Below, one piece after another: positions 24,638-32,669 of a DNA stretch of 44,950 nucleotides (position 1 is its first letter; each line of letters starts with the position of its first letter). The notes under the pieces are model-generated. The model did not search any database. It was not told the DNA's origin and was given only the letters and a program-made list of their open reading frames with translations. The DNA is from Holdemania massiliensis AP2 (GTDB lineage: Bacteria > Bacillota_I > Bacilli_A > Erysipelotrichales > Erysipelotrichaceae), in NCBI RefSeq assembly GCF_000327285.1, contig NZ_HE998570.1, positions 39,041 to 83,990 on the forward strand, given 5' to 3'. A program made the position numbers and the translations under genes.

Positions 24638-25273
24638 ATGCAGGCGGTCATCTTTGATATGGACGGAGTGCTGGTAGACAGCGAACCCGTCTATATGAAC
24701 CGTTTCCTGCATTTTATGCAGAAGCATCAGATTCCGATCGACGAACAAGCGTATCGTCAAACGGTTGGCTGGACATCGAAGCGAACTTGGGAATGGGCGT
24801 TGTCCTACTGGCCGAAGACGATGACATTGAAAGAATTGCAGACCCGCTACCGCGCGTATTGGAAAGACAAGCCGGTACGTTATGATGAAGTGCTGGATCA
24901 GGATGTCCTCCCTGTCCTGAACCAGCTCCACGCTAAGGGAATCAAGACGGCGGTGGCTTCTTCCTCTCCCCGCGCGGCAATCGATCAAATGGTAGAGCAA
25001 TGCGGCTTAACCTCCTGCTTTGATACGATAGTATCAGGTGAGCAGTTTGTGAAAAGCAAGCCGGATCCAGAAATTTACTGGTTCACGGCTCAGCAGCTGG
25101 ACTGCCGCTGCACAGATTGCGTCGCCGTAGAAGATTCGACGGTGGGGATTGCCGCGGCGTATGCCGCTGGAATGACAGTGTGTGCCAAGCAGGACTTCCG
25201 GTTTGGCTTTGACCAGAGTCGGGCGCATCGTTCAATCCATTCTCTGACGGAAATCCTGGACTGGATAGAATAA
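24638..25273 (+). CDS. HAD family phosphatase, beta-phosphoglucomutase-like
   Basis: 211 aa from the ATG four bases after the SIS stop; translation is probably coupled because no good ribosome binding site precedes it. HAD motifs: IFDMDGVLVDSE at residue 4, ASSSPRAAID near 110, KSKPDPEIYW near 140, and AVEDSTVGIAAAYAAG near 163. It is homologous to the HAD protein at 12494. Inside this operon it could remove phosphate from a stalled or excess sugar phosphate, but its substrate is unknown. Confidence 0.92.
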   Translation: MQAVIFDMDGVLVDSEPVYMNRFLHFMQKHQIPIDEQAYRQTVGWTSKRTWEWALSYWPKTMTLKELQTRYRAYWKDKPVRYDEVLDQDVLPVLNQLHAKGIKTAVASSSPRAAIDQMVEQCGLTSCFDTIVSGEQFVKSKPDPEIYWFTAQQLDCRCTDCVAVEDSTVGIAAAYAAGMTVCAKQDFRFGFDQSRAHRSIHSLTEILDWIE

Positions 25274-25325
25274 AAGCGAAAGCGAAGGAAAGTTGTTGAC
25301 GGCTGCCTTCGCTGTTTCGCTTTCC
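25273..25325 (+). other. intercistronic hairpin in the PTS operon
   Basis: AAAGCGAAA / TTTCGCTTT and GCGAAGG / CCTTCGC stack into a 16-bp stem with a 2-base bulge and a 14-base loop. There is no T tract after it, so a stabiliser or RNA-processing site is more likely than a terminator. Confidence 0.65.
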
Positions 25326-25371
25326 TTGCCATGATAAAAACATACATATGAAATAAGGAAAGGAAAAATAA

Positions 25372-26493
25372 ATGAAACCTACAATGCAGACCTATATTCA
25401 CAACAGTACTGACGTCCTGCGAGCCAATTTGAGCCGCGGCGTCGAATTAACGAAAGCGTTTGTCGAGGCTTACCGCCAGGCGCCCGAGGGGGAGATCTTG
25501 TTGATCGCCTCTGGTTCCTCATATAACAGCTGCGTCTGTGCCCGCCGCTGGATGGAAAAGGTACTCCAGCAGAGAGTACGAGTTGTCACACCGTTTACGT
25601 TCGTCCATTACGAGTCGTCACTTGCAGGCGTTGGTTTGTGCGCAGTTGTCTCTCAAAGCGGATGCAGCACCAACGCGATAGAAGCGCTGCGCTTGATTCG
25701 CTCGTTGGGACGCCCCGCGATTGGCATCACCGGCAATCCGCACAGTGATTTTGAAACAGAAGCGGATCAGATCATCGACTGGGGTGTCGGTGAGGAAAAG
25801 GTCGGTTATGTCACGCAGGGCGTTGTCAGTCTGATTTTGTACCTGTGGATGGCAGCGCTGCAGACCGCAAAGGAAAATGGGCGGTTATCTGAGGAACAGG
25901 CGGAGGCGTATGCGAGTGAGCTTCAATCTGCGGTTGAAATTCATGGTGAGGCGGTTATCCACAGTGAAGCCTGGGTGGAAAACAATTACGCGTTAGTTAC
26001 GTCGATGCACCAGGCTTATGTGATCGGCGCGGGCGCGAGCTATGGCACGGCATTGGAAGGCGCACTGAAAATCGGCGAAACGATTGGCATTCCTACTTCT
26101 GCTTATGAGAGCGAGGAATATCTGCATGGACCGAATTTACAGTTAGCTCCTGATTATACCGTGTTCATCATCGATCCCAAGGATGAAACCTCACCGCGGA
26201 TGGAGACGATTGCCGAGGCAACCCGGCAGGTCACGAAAAGGGTCGTTCTATTGAGTCTGGATTGCGACGATCCTGATCCAACGACATTTTCACTCGGTCG
26301 GCAGCTCGATGAAGCGTTGACCCCGTTCGTTTTTTTGCCTTTGTTTCAGCTGATCGCCTGGCGCGGGGCTGAAGATCTGCATCGATGGAACAAGCATCCC
26401 TTGTTTGCGAAGTTTAAAGAAAAGATTGCGTATAAGACCGAAAGCTATTATCAGCATTCACAGCAAGAATCAAAGGCTGACGCAGAAATTTAA
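25372..26493 (+). CDS. SIS domain protein (GlmS-isomerase-like / sugar-amine deglycase)
   Basis: 373 aa with an AAGGAAA site. Like the isomerase half of GlmS it has two SIS domains and no glutaminase domain: IASGSSYNSCVCARRWME near residue 45, VSQSGCSTNAIEALR near 97, IGAGASYGTALEGALKIGET near 222, and ESEEYLHGPNLQL near 250. It differs from the SIS protein three genes earlier and may act on another step or another sugar of the same family, as GfrE and GfrF do. A fructosamine/glucosamine-type deglycase is the best guess. Same strand and probably the same transcript as the PTS. Confidence 0.8.
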   Translation: MKPTMQTYIHNSTDVLRANLSRGVELTKAFVEAYRQAPEGEILLIASGSSYNSCVCARRWMEKVLQQRVRVVTPFTFVHYESSLAGVGLCAVVSQSGCSTNAIEALRLIRSLGRPAIGITGNPHSDFETEADQIIDWGVGEEKVGYVTQGVVSLILYLWMAALQTAKENGRLSEEQAEAYASELQSAVEIHGEAVIHSEAWVENNYALVTSMHQAYVIGAGASYGTALEGALKIGETIGIPTSAYESEEYLHGPNLQLAPDYTVFIIDPKDETSPRMETIAEATRQVTKRVVLLSLDCDDPDPTTFSLGRQLDEALTPFVFLPLFQLIAWRGAEDLHRWNKHPLFAKFKEKIAYKTESYYQHSQQESKADAEI

Positions 26494-26549
26494 ATTGTTT
26501 TGCAAGATGATCTTTAATAGATTTAGGCATTCTGAGAGTTAAAGGTTTA

Positions 26550-27266
26550 TTAGAGCAAAGGCGTCAGCAGGATTGCAATCAGCAAAGCCGGAAGCAGATT
26601 AGCGACTCTGATTTTAGTGTTGAACATCAGATTGATACCGACGCAAAAGATCAGCATCGAGCCGATCATGGACAGATTGTCAAGCATCTGTGTCGTTAAC
26701 AAGGGAGCGATGAACTGCGCCAGAATCGTGATTGATCCTTGAAAGAAAACAAGCGGAATCACTGAAAAGACAGCGCCTTTGCCAAAGGCAGAAGTAAAGA
26801 TCATGATGATCAGGCAGTCCAATACGGCTTTAGTGATTAGCAAGGAAGGATCGGCCGACAAGCCGTCCTGCAAAGCGCCGACAATCGCCATCGCACCGAT
26901 ACAGATTGTCAGCGAAGCGGTAAGGAAGCCTTGCATAAACCGGGAGTCTTTTTCGCTTCCGGTTTTCTTCTTGAGCCATAAGCCCAGCTGTTCAAAACGA
27001 CGCTCTAAATTAATCCACTCACCCAGCAGTGCCCCTGCGGCTAGGCTGAGCACCGCGAGCAATGTGCCCTGAACGCAGACAAATCCGTTTTGAATTTGCA
27101 GCATTTTCTCCAGCGATCCGGATATTCCAATAAAAATTGATGATAATCCTAACGCCTGCATCAACGTATTCTGAAACCGCTGCGGAAGTCCCCTGCGGAA
27201 AACTAAACCGAGCAATCCGCCGGCGACGACCGCCAATCCGTTAATCAGTGTCCCTAAACCTGGCAT
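26550..27266 (-). CDS. DUF554 family membrane protein
   Basis: 238 aa, about seven membrane segments. The opening GLGTLINGLAVVAGGLLGLV and later MIFCVGINLMFNTKIRVANL are typical DUF554 (YdfK/YqgA-like). Function unknown; suggested to be a transporter. It begins 32 bases after the LCP gene on the same strand, and an AAGGGAC site precedes it. Confidence 0.88.
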   Translation of the reverse strand: MPGLGTLINGLAVVAGGLLGLVFRRGLPQRFQNTLMQALGLSSIFIGISGSLEKMLQIQNGFVCVQGTLLAVLSLAAGALLGEWINLERRFEQLGLWLKKKTGSEKDSRFMQGFLTASLTICIGAMAIVGALQDGLSADPSLLITKAVLDCLIIMIFTSAFGKGAVFSVIPLVFFQGSITILAQFIAPLLTTQMLDNLSMIGSMLIFCVGINLMFNTKIRVANLLPALLIAILLTPLL

Positions 27267-27298
27267 GCGTGTCCCTTCTCTCTTTACTGCAATTTCAT

Positions 27299-28318
27299 TT
27301 ATTTCTTGAATTCCCCGTAGGTCTTGTAGGTTTTCTTTTCGTTATCCAGTACAGTTTGACTTGGTTTATATTCATCATCGCCGTAAATGTTGGCGTGCAG
27401 ATGCCGCACCATACCGCTGTAGCTGCGGACAAGATAGCCGCCTAAGCCTGGACCGCGCATAATATCGTCATATTCTCCGCTTGGCTCTTTATAGGTTTCA
27501 ATATTTGTCAAGTCAAAGCTTAATAACGAGATCAAATAATCTTTAATCTCGGAATTGGTCAGGTTCGTTGTGATATAAGGAAGCATATCATTCACAATAT
27601 CCATCAGTTCCAGAATGTTTTTGTGCTTCAGCTTTGCAATGATCGCGCTGATGACATTATTCTGCCGGTCCATCCGGACAAAGTCGCTGTCAATGTAGCG
27701 CTGCCGGCAATACATCATGGCGTCATAGCCATTTAACGTGTTCTTGCCTGTCCGGACGCTGTTCTGCGTCTGACCTCGCAAAGCGCCAACTTCTTTTGCG
27801 GTTAACTCAATTTCGACCCCGCCGATCAAATCAACGAGCTTTTCCACTGCGTTAAAACTAAATGTAACATACTGCGTAATATCCAGATCCAGATTATAAT
27901 TCAATGTCTGGACCGCAAGCGTCGCCCCGCCGAACCAATAAGCCCAGTTAAAATGACCATATTTTTGATGATCACCCGGAATCCAGACGACGACATCCCG
28001 CTCAACGGAAGTAATTTTAAGTTTCTTGTTGTCAAAGTCCAGCGATACAATCTTCATAGCATCACTGCGGTCTTCATCGGTTCCCGTCGGCCCCTGGCTG
28101 TTGTCCGCACCAAACAAAGCGATGTTGACAACTTTTCTTTCTTTCACCGCTTCGCTGACTTCCGGAGCAATCTGGGCATTTTCATTTTCGATGACTTCGC
28201 CATGTTCCATTTTATTCAGCATGGAATCCATTGCCCAGTTGGCCGCGCCATAAGTACAGCCGGCAATGATCAGTATGACTGTAAGGATGATGATGCCGAT
28301 CTTTACCGCTTTTTTCAC
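27299..28318 (-). CDS. LytR-CpsA-Psr (LCP) family protein
   Basis: 339 aa from a GTG start with AGGTG nine bases upstream. There is one N-terminal membrane anchor (residues 5-30) and an extracellular LCP domain: NIALFGADNSQG near 65, DRSDAMKIVSLD near 85, SVERDVVVWIPG near 105 and MYCRQRYIDSDFVRMDRQNN near 205. The Arg/Asp residues bind the pyrophosphate of the lipid-linked substrate. LCP enzymes transfer teichoic acids or other glycans to peptidoglycan. An extended -10 (TGTTATAAT) lies about 50 bases upstream. DUF554 follows on the same strand. Confidence 0.93.
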   Translation of the reverse strand: MKKAVKIGIIILTVILIIAGCTYGAANWAMDSMLNKMEHGEVIENENAQIAPEVSEAVKERKVVNIALFGADNSQGPTGTDEDRSDAMKIVSLDFDNKKLKITSVERDVVVWIPGDHQKYGHFNWAYWFGGATLAVQTLNYNLDLDITQYVTFSFNAVEKLVDLIGGVEIELTAKEVGALRGQTQNSVRTGKNTLNGYDAMMYCRQRYIDSDFVRMDRQNNVISAIIAKLKHKNILELMDIVNDMLPYITTNLTNSEIKDYLISLLSFDLTNIETYKEPSGEYDDIMRGPGLGGYLVRSYSGMVRHLHANIYGDDEYKPSQTVLDNEKKTYKTYGEFKK

Positions 28319-28510
28319 GTTTTTTCACCTCATTGAATTGTAAGTCCATGATTTTTACCTTTTTCATTATAACAGGTTGAAACGAAAGCGAAATGCAAAA
28401 AGAAAAAAACTCCGCAGAGGCAGAGAAATCCGCAAATTTTAAAAGGAAAATCCAGAAGCCGGGATGAGGTTAGGTTCAGGACTTCTAGGCTGTGATCCGT
28501 GAGAAAGATA

Positions 28511-28545
28511 AAAGGAGCCGCGTAAAAGTGAAAGAACTTGCGGCG
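28511..28545 (-). terminator. probable terminator after the 28594 permease gene
   Basis: On the reverse strand, GCCGC and GCGGC pair around an 18-base loop containing an inner AGT/ACT, followed by TCCTTTTATC. Confidence 0.45.
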
Positions 28546-28593
28546 GGTTTCATTTTGACGAACCGATTCGCTGGGTTTGATGAATAAGGCGAA

Positions 28594-29481
28594 TCACTGG
28601 ATTTTATCTTGGGATTTGTTTTTTCGTCCAGCCATAATCAACAAAACGACCGCCAAAATGATAATCAGACAGCCTAAAATTTTCGAGATGGTTAATTCTT
28701 CGTGCAGAAACAGAGCGCCGCAGATCACACTGCCGATCGGCTCAAATAAACAGAAGATTGAAGCGGTGGACGAACCCAGGGCTTCGATCCCTTTCTGGAG
28801 CAGGACAACCGCCAGAAAGGAGGTCATCATAGCGATGATGATCATCGTCAGATAGGAAACTGCCGGCTGCTGGAAGCACAGAGAACCTGTAAAGGAACCC
28901 ACGACAAAGAGATCGGCTGCCGCAAATAACGCCAGCCAAAACGAGCATAGAAAGGGATTCAGCCGGGACAGTCCCTGCTTTTCCAACAAGACCATATAAA
29001 AGGCGTAAGTCATCCCAGAAGTTAGCGCCATCGCCACGCCGGCCAGATTGGTCAGATTACTGAAGTCCATGAAGAACAAGGTGCCGGTCAAGGCTAAAAT
29101 AAGCGCTCTGATTTTAGCTTTGCCCAGTGTTTCATGATAGAAAAAACGGCAGAATAAAGCGACAAAAATCGGATAGAAAAAATGCAGCGTGGTGCCCGCG
29201 CCGACGCCGATGTAGGAATAACTGCTGTAAAGAAGCAAGGGGGTCAGACAGGAACCCATTGCCGCGATAAACAACAGCTGAAAAAACTGTTCGCGCGGCA
29301 GCCTGATTGCGGTATGATCCTTTTTCATCAGAATCAACAACACCGGCAGCACAAACAGATTGCGGAACATAACCATTGTCAGCGGATTGTTGCCCCAGCC
29401 GTAAGTCCAGCTAACTAAGACGGGCGAGATGGCAAACAACAGCGCTGAGAGAATCGTTAAAAGAATTCCGGGAATATTCAT
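28594..29481 (-). CDS. EamA (DMT superfamily) permease
   Basis: 295 aa with AAGGAGC upstream. Ten membrane segments in two EamA repeats (LLTILSALLFAISPVLVSWT; VAMALTSGMTYAFYMVLLEK); LFEPIGSVICGALFLHEELT near 255 is a typical end-of-repeat motif. It is only distantly similar to the permease at 4396. Monocistronic; substrate unknown. Confidence 0.92.
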   Translation of the reverse strand: MNIPGILLTILSALLFAISPVLVSWTYGWGNNPLTMVMFRNLFVLPVLLILMKKDHTAIRLPREQFFQLLFIAAMGSCLTPLLLYSSYSYIGVGAGTTLHFFYPIFVALFCRFFYHETLGKAKIRALILALTGTLFFMDFSNLTNLAGVAMALTSGMTYAFYMVLLEKQGLSRLNPFLCSFWLALFAAADLFVVGSFTGSLCFQQPAVSYLTMIIIAMMTSFLAVVLLQKGIEALGSSTASIFCLFEPIGSVICGALFLHEELTISKILGCLIIILAVVLLIMAGRKNKSQDKIQ

Positions 29482-29553
29482 GTGCGCTCCTTCTTCCTAC
29501 TCTGCTTCTATTATAATCGTTTCCCTGAGGTTGAGAAGCGTTTCAGTTTCACT

Positions 29554-29590
29554 AAGTTGAAGGAAGCGCATTTTCAACTTGCTTTTTCTC
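29554..29590 (+). promoter_or_regulatory. terminator-like hairpin upstream of the Nudix operon
   Basis: AAGTTGAA / TTCAACTT perfect 8-bp stem followed by GCTTTTTCTC, about 100 bases before the Nudix start. No forward gene ends here, so it may be an attenuator in the leader. Confidence 0.4.
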
Positions 29591-29684
29591 AAAAATCTCT
29601 CTATAACTAAATCAGAGTTGAACGTGAAATCCCTGACTCCCACGAGGACATCCGGGAAATGAACAGAAAATGAGGGGGGAAAAT

Positions 29685-30227
29685 ATGGAACTCACTGAGA
29701 AAACAAGATCGCAAAAACGCGTGTTCACCGGCCGTTTGATTCATGTGCGGCACGATGAAGTCATACTGCCTGACGGTACGGAAACGATCCGCGAGGTAGT
29801 CGAACATCCCGGGGGTGTTGCGATCGCGGCATTAACAGATCAGAACGAACTGCTTCTCGTCGATCAATTCCGCTACGCGCAACAGCGGATTATGCGCGAA
29901 GTCCCAGCCGGTAAACGAGAACGGGGCGAGGATCCGCTTGTGACCGCGAAGCGTGAACTGCAGGAAGAAACCGGCTATCAGGCTGAGGAATTCGTGTTTC
30001 TGGGCGAAATGGTGCCGACCGGCGCTTATCTGGAAGAAACCATTCAGATGTATTGGGCGAAGGGGCTGACCTTTGTCGGCGTCCATCTGGATGAAGATGA
30101 ATTCCTGAACTGTGTGAAAGTACCTTTGAAGGAAGTCGTCGATCAGGTGATGCGCGGAGAGATCATCGATGGAAAAACAATCGCGATGACACTGAAATTA
30201 CAAGTCATGTTGGAGGAAGAACAATGA
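29685..30227 (+). CDS. Nudix hydrolase, ADP-ribose pyrophosphatase type
   Basis: 180 aa from the ATG at 29685, behind AGGGGGG. The Nudix box lies near residues 80-102: G-KRERG-E-DPLVTAK-RELQEETGY, matching GX5EX7REUXEEXGU. VVEHPGGVAIAAL and the downstream tyrosine region resemble NudF/ADP-ribose pyrophosphatase. It hydrolyses nucleoside diphosphate-X compounds. Its stop overlaps the gamma-glutamyltransferase start (ATGA). Confidence 0.92.
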   Translation: MELTEKTRSQKRVFTGRLIHVRHDEVILPDGTETIREVVEHPGGVAIAALTDQNELLLVDQFRYAQQRIMREVPAGKRERGEDPLVTAKRELQEETGYQAEEFVFLGEMVPTGAYLEETIQMYWAKGLTFVGVHLDEDEFLNCVKVPLKEVVDQVMRGEIIDGKTIAMTLKLQVMLEEEQ

Positions 30228-31837
30228 TGAATTTTGACTGTTTTGATCAACTCTATCCATCCAGCCGGTTTCCGGTGATGGCCCGCAGAGGCATGGTCTG
30301 CACCGGATCTGCTCTGGCCTCGGCCGCGGGTCTGGAAATACTGCGTCAGGGCGGCAATGCGATGGATGCGGCGATTGCCACGGCCGCGGCGCTGACCGTG
30401 GTGGAACCGGCAGCCAATGGTTTAGGCAGCGATGCGTTTGCGATCGTCTGGCATAAAAATGAACTGTTCGGTTTGAATTCTTCAGGGTTTGCGCCGGAAG
30501 CGATCTCAGCCGATTCCATTAAAGCTCAGGGACAGACGTCAATGCCCACCTTTGGCTGGACGCCGGTGACCGTTCCGGGCGCTGTGAAAGCCTGGAAAAG
30601 TCTGAATGAACGTTTTGGAAAGCTGACGCTGGCGCAATGCCTGGTTCCGGCAATTCGTTATGCCGAGGAAGGTTATCCCTGCCCGCCGGTTTTAGCGCAT
30701 TACTGGCGTGTTGCTTATGATCAGTACAGAAAGGAATTTGCCGGAAAGCCGGAGTTTGACGAATGGTTTAAGACCTTCGCTCCTGAGGGCCGCGCTCCTC
30801 AGCCGGGTGACGTCATCACTTTGAAAAATCATGCAAAGACACTGAGAGAAATTGGAGAAACGCAAACAGAAAGTTTTTACCATGGCAAGCTCGCCGATCA
30901 GATCGACGCCTGCAGCTGCAAATATGGCGGATACTTGCGAAAAGCCGATTTGGAAGACTTTGAAAATGAATGGGTCACGCCGATCCGCATGAATTACCGG
31001 GGGTATGAAATCTGCGAGCTTCCGCCCAATGGCCAGGGGATCATTGCTTTGATGGCACTGAATATCCTTAAGGAGTTCCAGTTTACAGAGAAGCTGCATG
31101 TTGAAACGGTGCATCGTCAGTTGGAAGCGATGAAGATGGCGTTTAAGGATGGTCTGTTCTATATCACGGATCCCAAAGCCATGAAGGTCAAAACCGAACA
31201 GCTGCTGGATCCGAAGCTCGGCCCTGACCGCGCCGCGCAGATTACGGATTGGGCACAGGACCCGCAGGTCAGCAAGCTGCCGCAAAGCGGAACGGTTTAT
31301 TTATGCACAGCGGATGAAGAAGGCAATATGGTTTCCTATATCCAAAGCAATTATATGGGCTTCGGCAGCGGAATTGTGGTCGACGGTACCGGGATTGCGC
31401 TGCAGAATCGGGGGCGCGGCTTTTCGCTGGATGAAAAGCATGCCAATTATTTAGAGCCGCGCAAGCGTACCTATCATACGATCATTCCCGGCTTTATGAT
31501 GAAAGACGGCAAAGCGGTCGGACCATTCGGCGTTATGGGAGGGCATATGCAGCCGCAGGGACATGTGCAGGTTGCGATGAACCTGATCGATTTCCATTTC
31601 AATCCGCAGATGGCGCTGGATGCGCCGCGCTGGCTGTGGAAACAGGACAACCGCATCTTGGTTGAACCCCATTTCCCAGCCGCATTAGCCAAGGCGCTGC
31701 AAAGAAGAGGCCATCGAATTGAAGTCTGCTTGGATCCCGGTGTTTTCGGCCGCGGACAAATGATTCTCAGAATGGAGAACGGCACGTTGATTGGCGGAAC
31801 GGAATCCCGAACCGACAGCAACATCGCCTGTTATTAA
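30224..31837 (+). CDS. gamma-glutamyltransferase family protein
   Basis: 537 aa with a GGAGGAAG site. The large-subunit motif GGNAMDAAIATAAALTVVEP is near residue 43. The predicted processing and nucleophile residue is Thr357 in QSGTVYL, followed by EEGNMVSYIQSNYMGFGSGI. There is no signal peptide, unlike periplasmic GGT, so it is likely a cytosolic YwrD-like member. It would cleave the gamma-glutamyl bond of glutathione or other gamma-glutamyl compounds. Translationally coupled to Nudix upstream and to the TfoX-like gene downstream. Confidence 0.9.
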   Translation: MMNFDCFDQLYPSSRFPVMARRGMVCTGSALASAAGLEILRQGGNAMDAAIATAAALTVVEPAANGLGSDAFAIVWHKNELFGLNSSGFAPEAISADSIKAQGQTSMPTFGWTPVTVPGAVKAWKSLNERFGKLTLAQCLVPAIRYAEEGYPCPPVLAHYWRVAYDQYRKEFAGKPEFDEWFKTFAPEGRAPQPGDVITLKNHAKTLREIGETQTESFYHGKLADQIDACSCKYGGYLRKADLEDFENEWVTPIRMNYRGYEICELPPNGQGIIALMALNILKEFQFTEKLHVETVHRQLEAMKMAFKDGLFYITDPKAMKVKTEQLLDPKLGPDRAAQITDWAQDPQVSKLPQSGTVYLCTADEEGNMVSYIQSNYMGFGSGIVVDGTGIALQNRGRGFSLDEKHANYLEPRKRTYHTIIPGFMMKDGKAVGPFGVMGGHMQPQGHVQVAMNLIDFHFNPQMALDAPRWLWKQDNRILVEPHFPAALAKALQRRGHRIEVCLDPGVFGRGQMILRMENGTLIGGTESRTDSNIACY

Positions 31838-32169
31838 TGATGGCCTCAACACTGGAATTTGTCACGTATGTGGCGGATCAGCTGGCTTTAGCCGGCACCA
31901 TCACGTGGAAACGCATGTTCGGAGAATATGGTCTGTATTGCGATCAGGTGTTCTTCGGTGTGATCTGTGATGATCAGCTGTTTATCAAAATCACACCGCC
32001 TGTCGCAGAAAGCATGCCGGATTGTCCGAAAGCACCGCCCTATGCGGGAGCGAAGGAAAGCTTTTTAATCGAAGATCTGGATGATCGGGAGAAGCTGGGA
32101 CAGATCGTAAGGATGACTTGCGAGCATCTGCCAAAACCAAAGCCGAGAAAACCAAAAAAAGAAAATTAA
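31837..32169 (+). CDS. TfoX N-terminal domain protein
   Basis: 110 aa; the start overlaps the GGT stop (TAATG). It matches the TfoX N-terminal domain: KRMFGEYGLYCDQVFFGVIC and DQLFIKITPPVA, ending in a Lys/Pro-rich tail. Such stand-alone domains are common in Firmicutes, and no competence role should be assumed. Confidence 0.87.
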   Translation: MMASTLEFVTYVADQLALAGTITWKRMFGEYGLYCDQVFFGVICDDQLFIKITPPVAESMPDCPKAPPYAGAKESFLIEDLDDREKLGQIVRMTCEHLPKPKPRKPKKEN

Positions 32170-32182
32170 GTGTTTGCCATTG

Positions 32183-32215
32183 GAAAAAGCAGGTGAGATA
32201 ACCTGCTTTTTCTAT
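32183..32215 (+). terminator. intrinsic terminator of the Nudix-GGT-TfoX operon
   Basis: Perfect 12-bp stem GAAAAAGCAGGT / ACCTGCTTTTTC with a 6-base loop. The T tract lies inside the stem, so it can work in both directions. Confidence 0.9.
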
Positions 32216-32381
32216 CTGTTAGGAAATTGCATATCCAGCGCTGATGAATTCAAGTAGCCAAACCATTCTGAAGAAATTACTTTCAGAACTGGCGATGAGA
32301 AGAAAGCTTCTTGCGAATCCAAGCACGAGGGTTTTTGATCATTTTGCGGATGAGAGAACAGAGCTTTTTCTTTCGGGAAGT
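32216..32381. other. non-coding gap
   Basis: No supported gene or signal is seen between the terminator and the decayed gene that follows. Confidence 0.4.
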
Positions 32382-32658
32382 CTAAGCTCCTAGGTAACGA
32401 ACCATTTTGAAAGGGTCATCCAGAATAGAAATAATCAGCTTTTTCATAAACTCCAACGAGGAATCAAAAATCAATCCGTTCATTGGTTTGATGATCAATA
32501 GAGTGCCGTCAGACAAAATCCACATCTGTATCGTAGTCTTCAATCCGACTCTGAGAGGCCAATAAGCATAGAAGGCTCATCGGGCAGTCTTTGTAACTTT
32601 GACTTTTCCCTTTTTTTAATTCCGCAGGATCTAATTTAGCAGCCATCCGATCCAGCAA
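32382..32658 (-). pseudogene. frameshifted gene remnant of unknown family
   Basis: On the reverse strand two open pieces join end to end with one frame change near 32560. The first reads LLDRMAAKLDPAELKKGKSQ and on to about the CPM codons. The second reads AFYAYWPLRVGLKTTIQMWI, then SDGTLLIIKPMNGLIFDSSL, and ends at the stop at 32382. Both have coherent protein-like composition, so this looks like a decayed gene of about 90 codons and not random DNA. There is no start or ribosome binding site. I do not recognise the family. It lies directly downstream of the Rpn-type gene. Confidence 0.45.
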
Positions 32659-32669
32659 TTATTTTACTA

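Noticed and set aside
30692-31285. 197-codon reverse-strand ORF
   Set aside because: Antisense to the gamma-glutamyltransferase gene, no start signal, no domain.
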